From Bacillus sp. FJAT-28004 (GTDB taxonomy: Bacteria; Bacillota; Bacilli; Paenibacillales; Paenibacillaceae), in assembly GCF_001280845.1 (NCBI RefSeq), contig NZ_LGHP01000001.1, forward strand, positions 2,318,435 to 2,382,434: a DNA stretch of 64,000 nucleotides, read 5' to 3'. Below are positions 27,542 through 36,194 of the stretch, piece after piece. Below the pieces are notes generated by a model. That model ran no database searches. It was not told the DNA's origin and was given only the letters and a program-made list of their open reading frames with translations. The translations under genes were made by a program, and so were the position numbers. How positions within the stretch are numbered: the first letter of the stretch is position 1; each line of letters begins with the position of its first letter.

Positions 27542-28870
27542 GTGAGTTACACTAAAGACGATATTAGACGTATAGCACAGGAACAAAATGTTCGATTTAT
27601 TCGTTTGCAGTTTACGGATTTACTTGGAACAATTAAAAATGTTGAAATTCCTGTAAGCCAACTTGAAAAAGCGCTGGATAACAAAATGATGTTCGATGGT
27701 TCTTCTATCGAAGGTTATGTACGTATCGAGGAATCTGATATGTACTTATACCCTGATCTTGATACTTGGGTTGTTTTCCCATGGGTAACGCAAGATCGTG
27801 TTGCTCGTTTGATTTGTGATATTTACATGCCAGATGGAACACCTTTCGCTGGTGATCCGCGCGGTATTTTGAAACGTGCCTTGAAGGAAGCAGAAGATCT
27901 AGGATACTCTGCAATGAATGTTGGTCCAGAACCGGAATTTTTCTTGTTCAAAACCGATGAGCGCGGTGAGCCTACGACTGAGCTTAATGACCAAGGCGGT
28001 TATTTTGATTTAGCTCCAATGGATATGGGCGAAAACTGTCGCCGTGAGATTGTTTTGACTCTTGAAGAAATGGGCTTCGAGATTGAAGCATCCCACCATG
28101 AAGTAGCTCCAGGCCAGCATGAGATCGATTTTAAATATGCTGATGCTATTAAAGCTGCTGACCAAATTCAAACATTTAAGCTTGTTGTTAAAACAGTTGC
28201 TCGTGAGCACGGCTTGCATGCATCGTTTATGCCTAAACCATTGTACGGCGTGAATGGTTCCGGTATGCACTGTCACCAATCGCTGTTCAAAGGCGATACG
28301 AACGTGTTTTACGATGAGAAGGACAAGCTTGGACTTAGTGCTGCCGCTCGTCACTACATGGCAGGAATCCTGCTTCATGCACGTGCAATGGCTGCGATTA
28401 CGAATCCGACGATCAACTCCTATAAACGTCTTGTACCAGGTTATGAAGCTCCTTGCTACGTAGCATGGTCTGCAAGCAACCGCTCGCCAATGATCCGTAT
28501 TCCTGCTTCGCGTGGTCTAAGTACTCGTGTTGAAGTACGGAATCCAGATCCGGCTGCTAACCCGTATTTGGCACTTGCTGTTATGCTCAGAGCAGGTCTT
28601 GACGGCATTCAGAACAAGCTTCCATTACCAGCACCAACGGACCGGAACATCTATATTATGACAGAGGAAGAGCGTCAGGATGCAGGTATTCCAAGCTTGC
28701 CGCTAGATTTGAAAGAAGCACTGGACGAAATGCTGAGAAGCGACATCATTTGCGAAGCACTAGGTGATCACGCGCTTGCCCATTTCTACGAGCTTAAAGA
28801 AATCGAGTGGGATATGTACCGCACACAAGTTCATCAATGGGAACGCGATCAGTATCTGACTCTTTACTAA
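27542..28870 (+). CDS. glnA: Glutamine synthetase type I
   Basis: A 442-residue enzyme joining ammonia to glutamate with ATP. It has an N-terminal beta-grasp domain with FDGSSIEGY, catalytic motifs GPEPEFFLF and [13 protein letters not shown], the ATP region and NRSPMIRIP. The short GSI-alpha form lacks the adenylylation loop, so control is through feedback inhibition and GlnR. The start is GTG at 27542 behind AAGGAGATG. The strong terminator at 28879 ends the glnRA operon. Confidence 0.98.
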   Translation: MSYTKDDIRRIAQEQNVRFIRLQFTDLLGTIKNVEIPVSQLEKALDNKMMFDGSSIEGYVRIEESDMYLYPDLDTWVVFPWVTQDRVARLICDIYMPDGTPFAGDPRGILKRALKEAEDLGYSAMNVGPEPEFFLFKTDERGEPTTELNDQGGYFDLAPMDMGENCRREIVLTLEEMGFEIEASHHEVAPGQHEIDFKYADAIKAADQIQTFKLVVKTVAREHGLHASFMPKPLYGVNGSGMHCHQSLFKGDTNVFYDEKDKLGLSAAARHYMAGILLHARAMAAITNPTINSYKRLVPGYEAPCYVAWSASNRSPMIRIPASRGLSTRVEVRNPDPAANPYLALAVMLRAGLDGIQNKLPLPAPTDRNIYIMTEEERQDAGIPSLPLDLKEALDEMLRSDIICEALGDHALAHFYELKEIEWDMYRTQVHQWERDQYLTLY

Positions 28871-28878
28871 AAAATTGA

Positions 28879-28911
28879 AAACCTCAACGCTTCTGGCGTT
28901 GAGGTTTTTTT
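28879..28911 (+). terminator. Rho-independent terminator after glnA
   Basis: AACCTCAACGC-TTCTG-GCGTTGAGGTT, an 11-bp perfect stem running into TTTTTTT. Confidence 0.96.
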
Positions 28912-29080
28912 GCGTTCATTTATATACAAATAAAGTTTGATTGAGCGAGATCACAGACATACTGTTGTCTACGTTGAACAATTATAATTGCTTTAGATAC
29001 AGTGTCTAAAGCGTTTATTCAGCGAAGCTAAATAGGCAACAATTGAAGGTACTTTCTTAATTCTAAGGAGGAAATGAATA

Positions 29081-29503
29081 ATGAGCGAATTTAAGACGAC
29101 ATTAAGAGGACTCACCACCGTCAGTTTTTGGGCGGATGATCTAGAGGCAGCAAAGATGTGGTACACCAAATTGCTTGGCATCAAACCATACTTCGAACGT
29201 CCAGGATACGCTGAGTTCCGCCTTGGAGATTACCAACATGAGTTGGGGTTAATTGATAGCCGATATGCGCCAAAAGGCAGGATAACAAGTCTAGGAGGTG
29301 CTGTCGTGTACTGGCATGTCGATGATGTATCAGCGACGCTAGATAGATTACTATCTTTGGGAGCGACAGAGTATGAAGCACTCACTAACCGAGGCGTAGG
29401 ATTTATTACTGCTTCTGTGGTCGATCCTTTTGGGAATATATTAGGGATCATGTACAATTCACATTATTTGGACGTACTAGGTTCTTCGTCTAACATAGAA
29501 TGA
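29081..29503 (+). CDS. VOC-family (glyoxalase-like) protein
   Basis: A 140-residue vicinal-oxygen-chelate fold protein with two beta-alpha-beta repeats. Repeat 1 runs from GLTTVSFWADDLEAAKMWYTKLLG to YAEFRLGDYQHELGL; repeat 2 runs from VVYWHVDDVSATLDRLLSLGA to VVDPFGNILGI. Metal-ligand positions (a His/Glu pattern) look partly preserved. Substrate unknown: members include glyoxalases, dioxygenases and resistance proteins. AAGGAGG precedes the ATG. Single gene with its own terminator. Confidence 0.88.
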   Translation: MSEFKTTLRGLTTVSFWADDLEAAKMWYTKLLGIKPYFERPGYAEFRLGDYQHELGLIDSRYAPKGRITSLGGAVVYWHVDDVSATLDRLLSLGATEYEALTNRGVGFITASVVDPFGNILGIMYNSHYLDVLGSSSNIE

Positions 29504-29534
29504 AACGAGTAGCATGGTATCAAATATTAATGAG

Positions 29535-29578
29535 GACCAGTCCAACACATTGTTGATGTGTTTGTGACTGGTTTTTTT
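29535..29578 (+). terminator. Rho-independent terminator after VOC protein
   Basis: Two-part stem ACCAGTC..AACACAT / ATGTGTT..GACTGGT followed by seven T. Confidence 0.88.
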
Positions 29579-29748
29579 GTTGTTTAGAGCCAGTACCATA
29601 TAGATTTAGTACTATTCGGATAGTTGTATTCTTGTTATATTCATATCAGCCAATCATTCCAGCTAATTATAGCAATTACTACATATATTTTTTATCATGA
29701 AAATGAACGATCTAATCTGGATAATCAACGATAAACGAGGTGTGCAGC

Positions 29749-30378
29749 ATGACAGAAGCCAGAATGGATGATGATTCGAATAATAGTATTTATGTTTTAC
29801 TTACCGACACGGGTACATGGTTTACGCGGATGATCAAATTATTTACAAGCGCACCTTACAACCATGCTTCTCTTGCATTGGATTCAAATTTGCAGGATGT
29901 ATATAGCTTTGGGCGAAAACGTGCGAATAATCCTTTTATCGCTGGTTTTGTCAAAGAGGATGTCTATGCTGGAACGTTTCGACAATTTCCTGATACACGA
30001 TGTGTTCTGCTTCGGATCACTCTTAAGGAAAAACAAAGGGCTGCATTGGTTCAAGTCGTTCGTGAGTTTGAAAAGAAAAAAGAAAATTACCGATATAATC
30101 TCATCGGATTGATAGGTGTACTTTTAGAGCAGGATATTCAGCCAACTGATTCTTATTTCTGCTCACAGTTTGTTGCTGAAGCCATGCGGAGCAGCGGTAT
30201 AAACTTGTGGAACCGACCATCCACGCAAGTGACCCCTCATGATTTTCTTAAACACGAACAATTTCAAGTCGTATATGAAGGATTACTTTATGATTATCCG
30301 AAGCTTAACCGTAAGAAACTAAATAGAAACTCGAATTCCAGAACAACGGCTGTATTCTTCAGAAAACGTGTGGTTTAA
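29749..30378 (+). CDS. Permuted papain-like (YiiX/NlpC-P60-type) putative cysteine hydrolase
   Basis: A 209-residue protein with the permuted papain-like order: a His early (H39 in YNHASLAL) and the nucleophile late (C138 in SYFCSQFVAEAM). A YNLIGLIG helix lies in between. This matches the YaeF/YiiX-like NlpC/P60 superfamily (amidases, thioesterases or peptidases). No signal peptide is visible. Substrate unknown. The start is set at the ATG 29749 behind ACGAGGTG (29735–29742); a GTG at 29740 lies inside that site. The tail is basic and Asn-rich. Confidence 0.78.
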   Translation: MTEARMDDDSNNSIYVLLTDTGTWFTRMIKLFTSAPYNHASLALDSNLQDVYSFGRKRANNPFIAGFVKEDVYAGTFRQFPDTRCVLLRITLKEKQRAALVQVVREFEKKKENYRYNLIGLIGVLLEQDIQPTDSYFCSQFVAEAMRSSGINLWNRPSTQVTPHDFLKHEQFQVVYEGLLYDYPKLNRKKLNRNSNSRTTAVFFRKRVV

Positions 30379-30440
30379 ATAACTTACCGTTGAGTACTCA
30401 TTATCCTACTTTAAATTAAAGGTTAGGGTATGTCCTGAAT

Positions 30441-30475
30441 GCACAAAAAGATCCATAAATTGGATCTTTTTGTGC
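30441..30475. terminator. Bidirectional terminator
   Basis: GCACAAAAAGATCC / GGATCTTTTTGTGC perfect 14-bp stem with a 7-nt AT loop, between the converging papain-like gene and the YjcZ-type micropeptide. Confidence 0.85.
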
Positions 30476-30503
30476 TAAAATCGAACATAGTTTAAAATTT
30501 AAA

Positions 30504-30611
30504 TTAGTAGCCGAAGCCAAAGCCGCAGCTGCACGCGATAATCACCAATAAAATGAATAACACTAAAATGGTTCCTAAGTTTGAAAAAGCTCCACCCACG
30601 TAACCGGACAT
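30504..30611 (-). CDS. YjcZ-family sporulation micropeptide (35 aa)
   Basis: A 35-codon gene read on the minus strand, starting MSGYVGGAFSNLGTILVLF and ending in a Gly/Phe/Tyr tail (GFGFGY). It is a single hydrophobic helix flanked by Gly/aromatic residues. It matches the tiny membrane peptides of the YjcZ family, which are abundant in Bacillus and Paenibacillus and made during sporulation; the function is unknown. GGAGGTG (30621–30627) lies 9 nt before the ATG. Upstream on the same strand, CATATTATA fits the sigma-K −10 pattern CATAnnnTA. Confidence 0.85.
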   Translation of the reverse strand: MSGYVGGAFSNLGTILVLFILLVIIACSCGFGFGY

Positions 30612-30771
30612 TTTTCAATGCACCTCCTTACGAGTTGAATACACAATATAATATGCGTGATAAATGCGTAGTGATTGGGTGTATGTCATTAGCTTCTTTA
30701 AATCATGCAGTCATTGAGTTATTCAGAAGAAGCTGCTTGTTTTGTATTAACAACATACGAATGGTTAGGAA

Positions 30772-31266
30772 GTGGTTAATCTGAATGTTGTGGTTAAAAT
30801 CGCCAAATCTGAACATAAAACAACGTTGACTCGTCTGCTGCAGCTTTATATGTACGACTTTACTGAGTATACGGATGCAGCTGTAAATTCATCAGGACTA
30901 TTCGCGCTATTGCCTGATTTAGATAACTATTGGTTGGAATCCAATACTCATTTTCCTTACATAATTCGTGTGAATAATGAGATCGCAGGTTTTGCATTTG
31001 TAAAAAAAGTAACGGAAGAAAATAGAAAGTATTATTACCTTGCACATTTTTTTATCATGCGAAAATATAGAAGGGCCAGTGTGGGTAAGCAAGCAGCGAT
31101 AACAGTCATTAAAAATCATTGCGGTGAGTGGGAGCTGTATCAACTCGATCGCAATATTCCAGCGCAACGTTTTTGGTCACATGTCATTGGGGAGTTTACT
31201 CATGGGGAATATGCTGAAAGGCATGAGAATGGAAGACGATACCAAACCTTCCGGAATAACAATTAG
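30772..31266 (+). CDS. GNAT-family N-acetyltransferase
   Basis: A 164-residue acetyl-CoA-dependent acyltransferase-like protein. Strands 2–4 and the acetyl-CoA helix are recognisable: EIAGFAFVKKV, YYYLAHFFIMRKYRRASVGKQAAITVI, then WELYQLDRNIPAQRFWSHVIGE. The canonical R/Q-x-x-G-x-G/A loop appears as RRASVGKQA. Acceptor unknown. The start is uncertain: GTG at 30772 lies only 2 nt after AGGA, and GTG at 30790 is an in-frame alternative. A terminator at 31283 is shared with lexA. Confidence 0.83.
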   Translation: MVNLNVVVKIAKSEHKTTLTRLLQLYMYDFTEYTDAAVNSSGLFALLPDLDNYWLESNTHFPYIIRVNNEIAGFAFVKKVTEENRKYYYLAHFFIMRKYRRASVGKQAAITVIKNHCGEWELYQLDRNIPAQRFWSHVIGEFTHGEYAERHENGRRYQTFRNNN

Positions 31267-31282
31267 CATAAAATCAAAGAAA

Positions 31283-31319
31283 AGGCTGAATCAACGATGC
31301 TTATGCACGGATTCAGCCT
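31283..31319. terminator. Bidirectional terminator between GNAT gene and lexA
   Basis: AGGCTGAATC / GATTCAGCCT 10-bp stem with a 17-nt loop. T-rich tracts follow on both strands (ATTCTTTA on +, TTTTCTTTG on −). Confidence 0.75.
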
Positions 31320-31345
31320 ATTCTTTATGTACATATAAGCGGGAA

Positions 31346-31966
31346 TTAATGAATATCACGGAAAAGTCCGATGACTTTACCCAGAATCGTTACATTTTGA
31401 AGTAATATTGGCTGCATTGTGGAGTTCTCTGGCTGCAAGCGAATATGATTTTTTTCTTTGTAGAATGTTTTGACCGTTGCTTCGTCATCCTCAGTCATTG
31501 CAACAACAATCTCACCATTGTTTGCCGTTTGTTGTTGACGAACGATTACGTAGTCACCGTCATGAATACCTGCTTCAATCATACTCTCGCCCATGACATT
31601 CAAAATAAAAACACTGCTGTCACCAACAAAATGAGAGGGAAGAGGGAAATATTCTTCGATATTTTCTGTAGCAGTAATCGGAACACCAGCCGTAACTTTA
31701 CCGACAATTGGTACTCTCGCTACAGAAAGCGGGATAATTCCATCCGAACCTTCTTGATCTAAAATTTCAATAGCACGCGGTTTCGTGGGATCTCGGCGTA
31801 TTAAACCTTTCTTCTCTAGACGGTCTAAATGACCGTGAACGGTTGAACTGGATAACAATCCAACAGCTTCGCCGATTTCTCGAACGGAGGGTGGATAGCC
31901 TTTCTCCCGGACTTCATTCTTAATAAATTCAAGAATTGAATGTTGTCGGTTAGAAATCTTCGACAC
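31346..31966 (-). CDS. lexA: SOS response repressor LexA
   Basis: A 206-residue repressor. The N-terminal winged helix shows [25 protein letters not shown]. The self-cleavage site is A93–G94 (VTAG), and the S24-type catalytic dyad is S128 (MGESM) and K166 (ATVK). RecA-stimulated autocleavage inactivates it after DNA damage. An extended open frame exists upstream (to 32182), but the standard start MSKISNRQ is a GTG at 31966 behind GGAG. The gene is divergent from yneA and carries its own LexA-type box in the promoter. Confidence 0.96.
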   Translation of the reverse strand: MSKISNRQHSILEFIKNEVREKGYPPSVREIGEAVGLLSSSTVHGHLDRLEKKGLIRRDPTKPRAIEILDQEGSDGIIPLSVARVPIVGKVTAGVPITATENIEEYFPLPSHFVGDSSVFILNVMGESMIEAGIHDGDYVIVRQQQTANNGEIVVAMTEDDEATVKTFYKEKNHIRLQPENSTMQPILLQNVTILGKVIGLFRDIH

Positions 31967-31997
31967 TGCAATCACTCCATTAGTAGGTTTGCAAAAA

Positions 31998-32026
31998 ATT
32001 ATAACATAGAACTCGAGTTCGTACAA
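31998..32026 (-). promoter_or_regulatory. lexA promoter with embedded SOS box
   Basis: On the minus strand TTGTAC (32021–32026), a 17-nt spacer and TATAAT (31998–32003). The spacer contains the near-perfect LexA box AGAACTCGAGTTCG (32008–32021; Bacillus consensus CGAAC-N4-GTTCG), so bound LexA would block its own promoter. Confidence 0.85.
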
Positions 32027-32037
32027 ACATAAGTTCT
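32024..32037. promoter_or_regulatory. Second LexA-box-like site (weaker)
   Basis: CAAACATAAGTTCT, two mismatches to CGAAC-N4-GTTCG. It lies directly beside the lexA promoter box. Confidence 0.5.
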
Positions 32038-32063
32038 TAAGTACAGAGGTTCGTATTTTTTGT

Positions 32064-32092
32064 TTGACACCAAACGTCTGTTCGTGTAATCT
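32064..32092 (+). promoter_or_regulatory. yneA promoter with embedded SOS box
   Basis: TTGACA (32064–32069), a 17-nt spacer and TAATCT (32087–32092). LexA box CAAACGTCTGTTCG (32071–32084, one mismatch) fills the spacer. Confidence 0.82.
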
Positions 32093-32098
32093 AAAAAC

Positions 32099-32112
32099 AG
32101 AACAAACGTTTG
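32099..32112. promoter_or_regulatory. LexA box downstream of the yneA −10
   Basis: AGAACAAACGTTTG, one clear mismatch to CGAAC-N4-GTTYG, over or just past the expected yneA transcription start. Together with the box in the promoter it should give tight SOS control. Confidence 0.7.
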
Positions 32113-32124
32113 GGGTGTTGAAAA

Positions 32125-32499
32125 ATGATAACCAGTCCAAGTTTTTATAGAACCATTCATAAGCAAGATGCAAACAAAGCAACGAAGATCAACCATTCTA
32201 TGAGGCAATTAATGAAGCGTCATGCTGCTAAGCTCGTAGTTTGTACGGGGGTGTTTATCCTTTTGTTTACAAGCTTCCTGCTTATGGGAACATACGCTTC
32301 GAGTAATACTCCTGAAGCAGCAACAGCGGAAGAACAAAGCATTAGGGTACAGTCAGGTGATACTCTCTGGAATATTGCGAAGCAATTTTCGGATGGCAGC
32401 CAAGACATTAGATATATTGTATTTCTGATTAAAGATCGAAATAACCTACAATCAACGGTAATCAAACCGGGACAAAAGTTAATAATTCCTAGCATTTAA
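32125..32499 (+). CDS. yneA: SOS cell-division suppressor YneA-like LysM protein
   Basis: A 124-residue protein with a basic cytoplasmic N-terminus, one membrane helix (about 36–57) and an external LysM domain (about 72–122: [15 protein letters not shown] through GQKLIIPS). Divergent position from lexA, LexA boxes in the promoter and this architecture identify a YneA-type division inhibitor. YneA-type proteins delay septation during DNA damage. The N-terminal cytoplasmic part (~35 residues) is longer than in B. subtilis YneA. GGGGTG precedes the ATG. Confidence 0.88.
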   Translation: MITSPSFYRTIHKQDANKATKINHSMRQLMKRHAAKLVVCTGVFILLFTSFLLMGTYASSNTPEAATAEEQSIRVQSGDTLWNIAKQFSDGSQDIRYIVFLIKDRNNLQSTVIKPGQKLIIPSI

Positions 32500-32665
32500 T
32501 TTTAAAATCAATTACAATTCAATAGGATGTTTTATACAAATAATTACTTTCTGAATGAAGTAGATGCTGGCTTATCTACTTGGTTTTGAAAGTTTTTTTG
32601 TGTTTACTGCAGGGTAACCCCTATATGCTGTCGTCTATTAAAGGGGACTGAAAGGAGATGCTATT

Positions 32666-33385
32666 TTGTTACGAGTTGAAGAGTTATCCCATTCATTTAT
32701 GAATGGGCATGAAACGACCGCTGTACTGCAGCAAATTAGCTTTCACGTACATAAGGGAGAAATGATCGCATTGTTAGGGAGCTCCGGCTCAGGTAAATCC
32801 ACTTTACTAAACTTAATGGCCGGCTTAATGAAGCCGACGGAAGGTCAAATCTTTATCGCGGACTATAATATCGTATCGATGAATGAAAACCGCTTGGCAG
32901 AGTTTAGACGAAAACATATCGGATTTATTTTTCAAGCGTACGAGCTGATTGCTAATTTGACAGTTAGGGAAAATGTGGAGCTGCCGCTTGTCTTTCAATC
33001 CATGCATCCTTCATTAAGGAAGAAGAAGGCTCTTGCTTTACTAGAGCAGGTAGGCATTCCAGATAAAGCAGAGTTGTTTCCATCGCAGCTCTCCGGTGGA
33101 CAACAGCAGCGTGTCAGTATTGCAAGATCATTAATAACAGAGCCGTCTGTCATATTTGCGGACGAGCCTACCGGAAATTTGGATACGAAAACAGAGGAAG
33201 AAATTATTGCGATTTTGAAGCAGTTGAATAAAACGATGGATACAACATTTATTATCGTTACTCATGAACGTGAGGTAGCAGCGCAAACAAAAAAAATTAT
33301 CACGCTGCGAGATGGTTATCTCGTAACGGAGCAGGAAGCCGCTCGAGAAAGTATGCTTGCGGGGGGAATTCAAATTGAGAATTAG
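32666..33385 (+). CDS. MacB/LolD-type ABC transporter ATP-binding protein
   Basis: A 239-residue ATPase with Walker A GSSGSGKST, signature LSGGQQQRVSIARS, Walker B VIFADEPTGNLDTKT and an H-loop VTHEREVA. DEPTGNLD is typical of the MacB/LolD/YknY branch. The start is TTG at 32666 behind AAAGGAGATG (32651–32660). It is the first of three genes (ATPase, permease, adaptor) that form a YknXYZ-like system for export of peptides or antibiotics. The cargo cannot be read from sequence. Confidence 0.93.
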   Translation: MLRVEELSHSFMNGHETTAVLQQISFHVHKGEMIALLGSSGSGKSTLLNLMAGLMKPTEGQIFIADYNIVSMNENRLAEFRRKHIGFIFQAYELIANLTVRENVELPLVFQSMHPSLRKKKALALLEQVGIPDKAELFPSQLSGGQQQRVSIARSLITEPSVIFADEPTGNLDTKTEEEIIAILKQLNKTMDTTFIIVTHEREVAAQTKKIITLRDGYLVTEQEAARESMLAGGIQIEN

Positions 33386-34727
33386 TGATATTACAAGATT
33401 ATCATGGGATCAGGTAAGGCGTAGAAAGGTCGTAACCGCATTATGCGCAGCGGGTATTTCCATTGGATGTGCGGCCATTATCATTGCGCTCAGTATTGGA
33501 GAATCGGCACAAGTTTACATCGAGAAACAAATGAATAGTTATTTGAAGATGGATGAAATAACGGTGACAGCGAGTACAGGTGCATATTCAGGTGGTGGAG
33601 CTTCCACTGCTGAAGCAGATTCATTGCAGAAAGGCAAGCTCACGAAGCAAAAGCTGGACATCATGAGGCAAATTGAGCATGTCAAAGCTGCTACACCATA
33701 TCAACAGCTCAACTATATGGAGACGATGACATTAGATGGGCTTACTTCACAAATGCAAACTGAAATCATTGGTACGGATATAGAGATGCTTTCAGCTTTT
33801 GGAAATGAAATCAATCAAGGAGAAGCATCAAATTTAGCGGGAACCATTGTCCTTAGCTACGGCGCTACAATGGGATTTATTGATGAAGAGTCGAAACGAA
33901 AAATTCAAGAGCAAATCGATGCAAATCCATATGACGAAACAGTCTATCAGCAATTTGAAAAGTTAAACCGTGTGCCAGGAGCTTTATATCAGAAACAAAT
34001 ACAGCTTCGTTCTTATTCACCAGAAGGTCAAATCGTTAGCAGACCACTGCGTGTAATAGGGGTGTTGAAGAAGCCAGTAGGAGTCAGCGATGAGCAGGCG
34101 ATGTATGACAAGAAGGGTTACGTCTCCTTAGAGACGGCTGAACTCCTTAAGAAAGAGTTGAAGTTAGAGGGCGGTGAGCAGGAGGCCTACAACTCTATTA
34201 TAGTAAAAGTTGATAATCAATCTAAGATTGAGCAAGTTGAGAAGCAGCTCCAGAAACTAGTCGTTTCAACACGAACTAATCTTCAGCAGAAGGAACGGCT
34301 CGCTAATGAGTTTAAAATCATTAAAGCTGCGGCACTTGGAATAGGTGTTTTTATTCTAATTATAGCTTCGATATCGATTGTTGTTGCAATGACGATGTCT
34401 ACATATCAGAGACGAAGGCAAATTGGCATAATGAAGGTGCTTGGTGCAAATTTGGCTCAAATTCGCAACATGTTCATCATTGAGGCAGCGCTGCTTGGTT
34501 TGCTCGGCGGATTGCTCGGTGTATTATTCTCCTATTGGATCGTCTGGGGCATAAATGCCCTCATTTATAACTTATCCGGCGAGCAGGATTCTGTCATTAT
34601 TTTCATTCCCTTAATAACAATACCAATCGGCATGGCGTTCGCTCTTGGTACCGGTATTTTATCAGGCATTTATCCAGCAATAAGTGCTTCTAGAACAGAT
34701 GCTTTGACAGCGATTAGGCGCGATTAA
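33375..34727 (+). CDS. MacB/FtsX-type ABC permease
   Basis: A 450-residue permease. One N-terminal membrane helix (about 20–42) is followed by a ~260-residue external MacB-PCD-type domain and then three C-terminal helices with the FtsX motif QRRRQIGIMKVLGA. The frame is open from a TTG at 33357. The TTG at 33375 sits 8 nt behind a GGGGGG tract and gives MRISDITRLSW, so it is preferred. It overlaps the ATPase gene by 11 nt. Mechanotransmission-type partner of the adaptor that follows. Confidence 0.9.
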   Translation: MRISDITRLSWDQVRRRKVVTALCAAGISIGCAAIIIALSIGESAQVYIEKQMNSYLKMDEITVTASTGAYSGGGASTAEADSLQKGKLTKQKLDIMRQIEHVKAATPYQQLNYMETMTLDGLTSQMQTEIIGTDIEMLSAFGNEINQGEASNLAGTIVLSYGATMGFIDEESKRKIQEQIDANPYDETVYQQFEKLNRVPGALYQKQIQLRSYSPEGQIVSRPLRVIGVLKKPVGVSDEQAMYDKKGYVSLETAELLKKELKLEGGEQEAYNSIIVKVDNQSKIEQVEKQLQKLVVSTRTNLQQKERLANEFKIIKAAALGIGVFILIIASISIVVAMTMSTYQRRRQIGIMKVLGANLAQIRNMFIIEAALLGLLGGLLGVLFSYWIVWGINALIYNLSGEQDSVIIFIPLITIPIGMAFALGTGILSGIYPAISASRTDALTAIRRD

Positions 34728-34753
34728 TTTATGGTTGAAGAAGGAGCTTACAT

Positions 34754-35836
34754 ATGAAAAGAAAAATAAAGTGGGGAATCATCGGAATTATTATTATTGG
34801 GATAAGTTTTGGACTATATAAAATAGGTAATCCTTCACGACCTACAGAGATCGTTTCCGATTCTCAGCCGATAACTTTTCAAGTGACGAATGAAACGATA
34901 TCAAATACGGTTGAGGTAAAAGGAAAGTCATTGTATGAGCAGGAGACACTCATCTATGCACCTTATGGTTCTGAGGTTAAACAGTGGGCGGTAGAAGACG
35001 GACAACAGGTAAAGAAGGGCGATGTATTGTTTAAGCTGGATCAGACAGCCGTGCAGAACGATATTTTGCAAATGGAAGCTGTACTGCGCAAAGCTAAGCT
35101 TGAGGCTGAGTTAAATGATTATCTCAATCAATTGAATGATGAATCAGCCGTGTTGGAGTCAACGGAAGAGACGCGGAAAAAGGTGCTCGTCGAAAGGGAA
35201 ATCGCTCGTTTGTCCAAGGATGTTAATGAAGTAACAGCGAGCATACAAGCCAAGGAGCTGCAGCAAAAGAAAAAGATGCTTAATGAATCAAGTTTTCGCT
35301 CACCAGCAACGGGAATTTTTTTATTTGATAATCCTAACAAACGGCCACAAGCGCTAGGCGTCAATGAGTATGTCGGTAAGGTCGTTGATTTGAATAAATT
35401 GCAATTTATCGCCTTAGTTGGCGAGCAGGATGTATTCCGAATTAAAGCAGGCATGCCGGTTAAGGTCAAGATGAATGCGATGAAAGAGCTGAACCTTTCT
35501 GGAAAAGTGCTTAAAGTATCGAAATTCGCAAAAACGGGAACGGATCAAAACAATTTAAATCAAGCTGCGCAGTTTGAAGTCGTAATCGTACTCGAACCTA
35601 ACGAGTATTTGATTGCGGGTCTAAGCCTCAGCGGAGCAATTGAGACTGAACGAAAAGAAAAAGCGACTGCGGTTCCATCGATTGCGATTATACGTGAGAA
35701 AGATAAACATTTCGTGATGTTAGATACAGGTAACGGGCAATATGAGCGGAAGGAAATAAAGATTGGTCTGGAAACGCCTGAACAGACGGAAGTGCTAGAA
35801 GGATTGAAGCCAGGGGATCAAGTTGTTTTGCAATAA
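34754..35836 (+). CDS. HlyD/MacA-type membrane-fusion adaptor
   Basis: A 360-residue protein with an N-terminal membrane anchor (about 7–23). A lipoyl/barrel-like domain split by a helical hairpin follows (VEDGQQVKKGDVLFKLDQTAV, coiled coil about 95–175), then beta-barrel and C-terminal domains ending LEGLKPGDQVVL. In Gram-positives such adaptors (YknX-like) work with MacB-type permeases. AAGGAG precedes the ATG. It is last gene of the three-gene export operon, which separates yneA from ynzC. Confidence 0.9.
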   Translation: MKRKIKWGIIGIIIIGISFGLYKIGNPSRPTEIVSDSQPITFQVTNETISNTVEVKGKSLYEQETLIYAPYGSEVKQWAVEDGQQVKKGDVLFKLDQTAVQNDILQMEAVLRKAKLEAELNDYLNQLNDESAVLESTEETRKKVLVEREIARLSKDVNEVTASIQAKELQQKKKMLNESSFRSPATGIFLFDNPNKRPQALGVNEYVGKVVDLNKLQFIALVGEQDVFRIKAGMPVKVKMNAMKELNLSGKVLKVSKFAKTGTDQNNLNQAAQFEVVIVLEPNEYLIAGLSLSGAIETERKEKATAVPSIAIIREKDKHFVMLDTGNGQYERKEIKIGLETPEQTEVLEGLKPGDQVVLQ

Positions 35837-35957
35837 TGAATGCTGTAGGCAATCGCTACTTTATTCGAGATGAGCTCTGTTACCTTGACAACTGAATGGT
35901 GGAAATGTAAAAGTAGAGAGTAGAGTTTTTTTCATCATGAGAGGAGTAGAGCAAGTA

Positions 35958-36149
35958 ATGGAATTCGAAAAAATTATAGAGCGTATTAACGAGCTGGCTC
36001 GTAAAAATAAATCGGAGGGTTTATCCGATCAGGAAATGGTTGAGAGAGAAGAGCTTCGCAAGCAATATTTGACCGTTTTCAAAGGCAACTTCCGTCAACA
36101 GCTTGATAAAATTGAAATTGTTGATGACAAAGATAATATCAAGCACTAA
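35958..36149 (+). CDS. DUF896 small protein (YnzC-like)
   Basis: A 63-residue helical protein beginning MEFEKIIERINELARKNKSE, then EREELRKQYLTVFKGNFRQQLDKIEIVD, which matches DUF896 (YnzC). In B. subtilis ynzC is part of the LexA-controlled yneA–yneB–ynzC operon. Here it lies 3.5 kb from yneA, behind an export operon, and yneB is missing. An upstream in-frame ATG at 35937 precedes the AGGAG (35941–35945), so the ATG at 35958 is favoured. Function unknown. Confidence 0.85.
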   Translation: MEFEKIIERINELARKNKSEGLSDQEMVEREELRKQYLTVFKGNFRQQLDKIEIVDDKDNIKH

Positions 36150-36194
36150 AGAATGTCTAGCGTAATCATTTAATATCCATGAAAGGGTGATTAG

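Noticed and set aside
28991..29013. Terminator GCTTTAGA/TCTAAAGC before the VOC gene
   Set aside because: The 8-bp stem lacks a T-run and the strong glnA terminator lies 100 bp upstream; no gene needs it.
32125..32182. Extended N-terminus of LexA reaching to 32182 on the minus strand
   Set aside because: The extra residues would cross the lexA promoter and SOS boxes; the GTG at 31966 with its GGAG gives the conserved LexA start.
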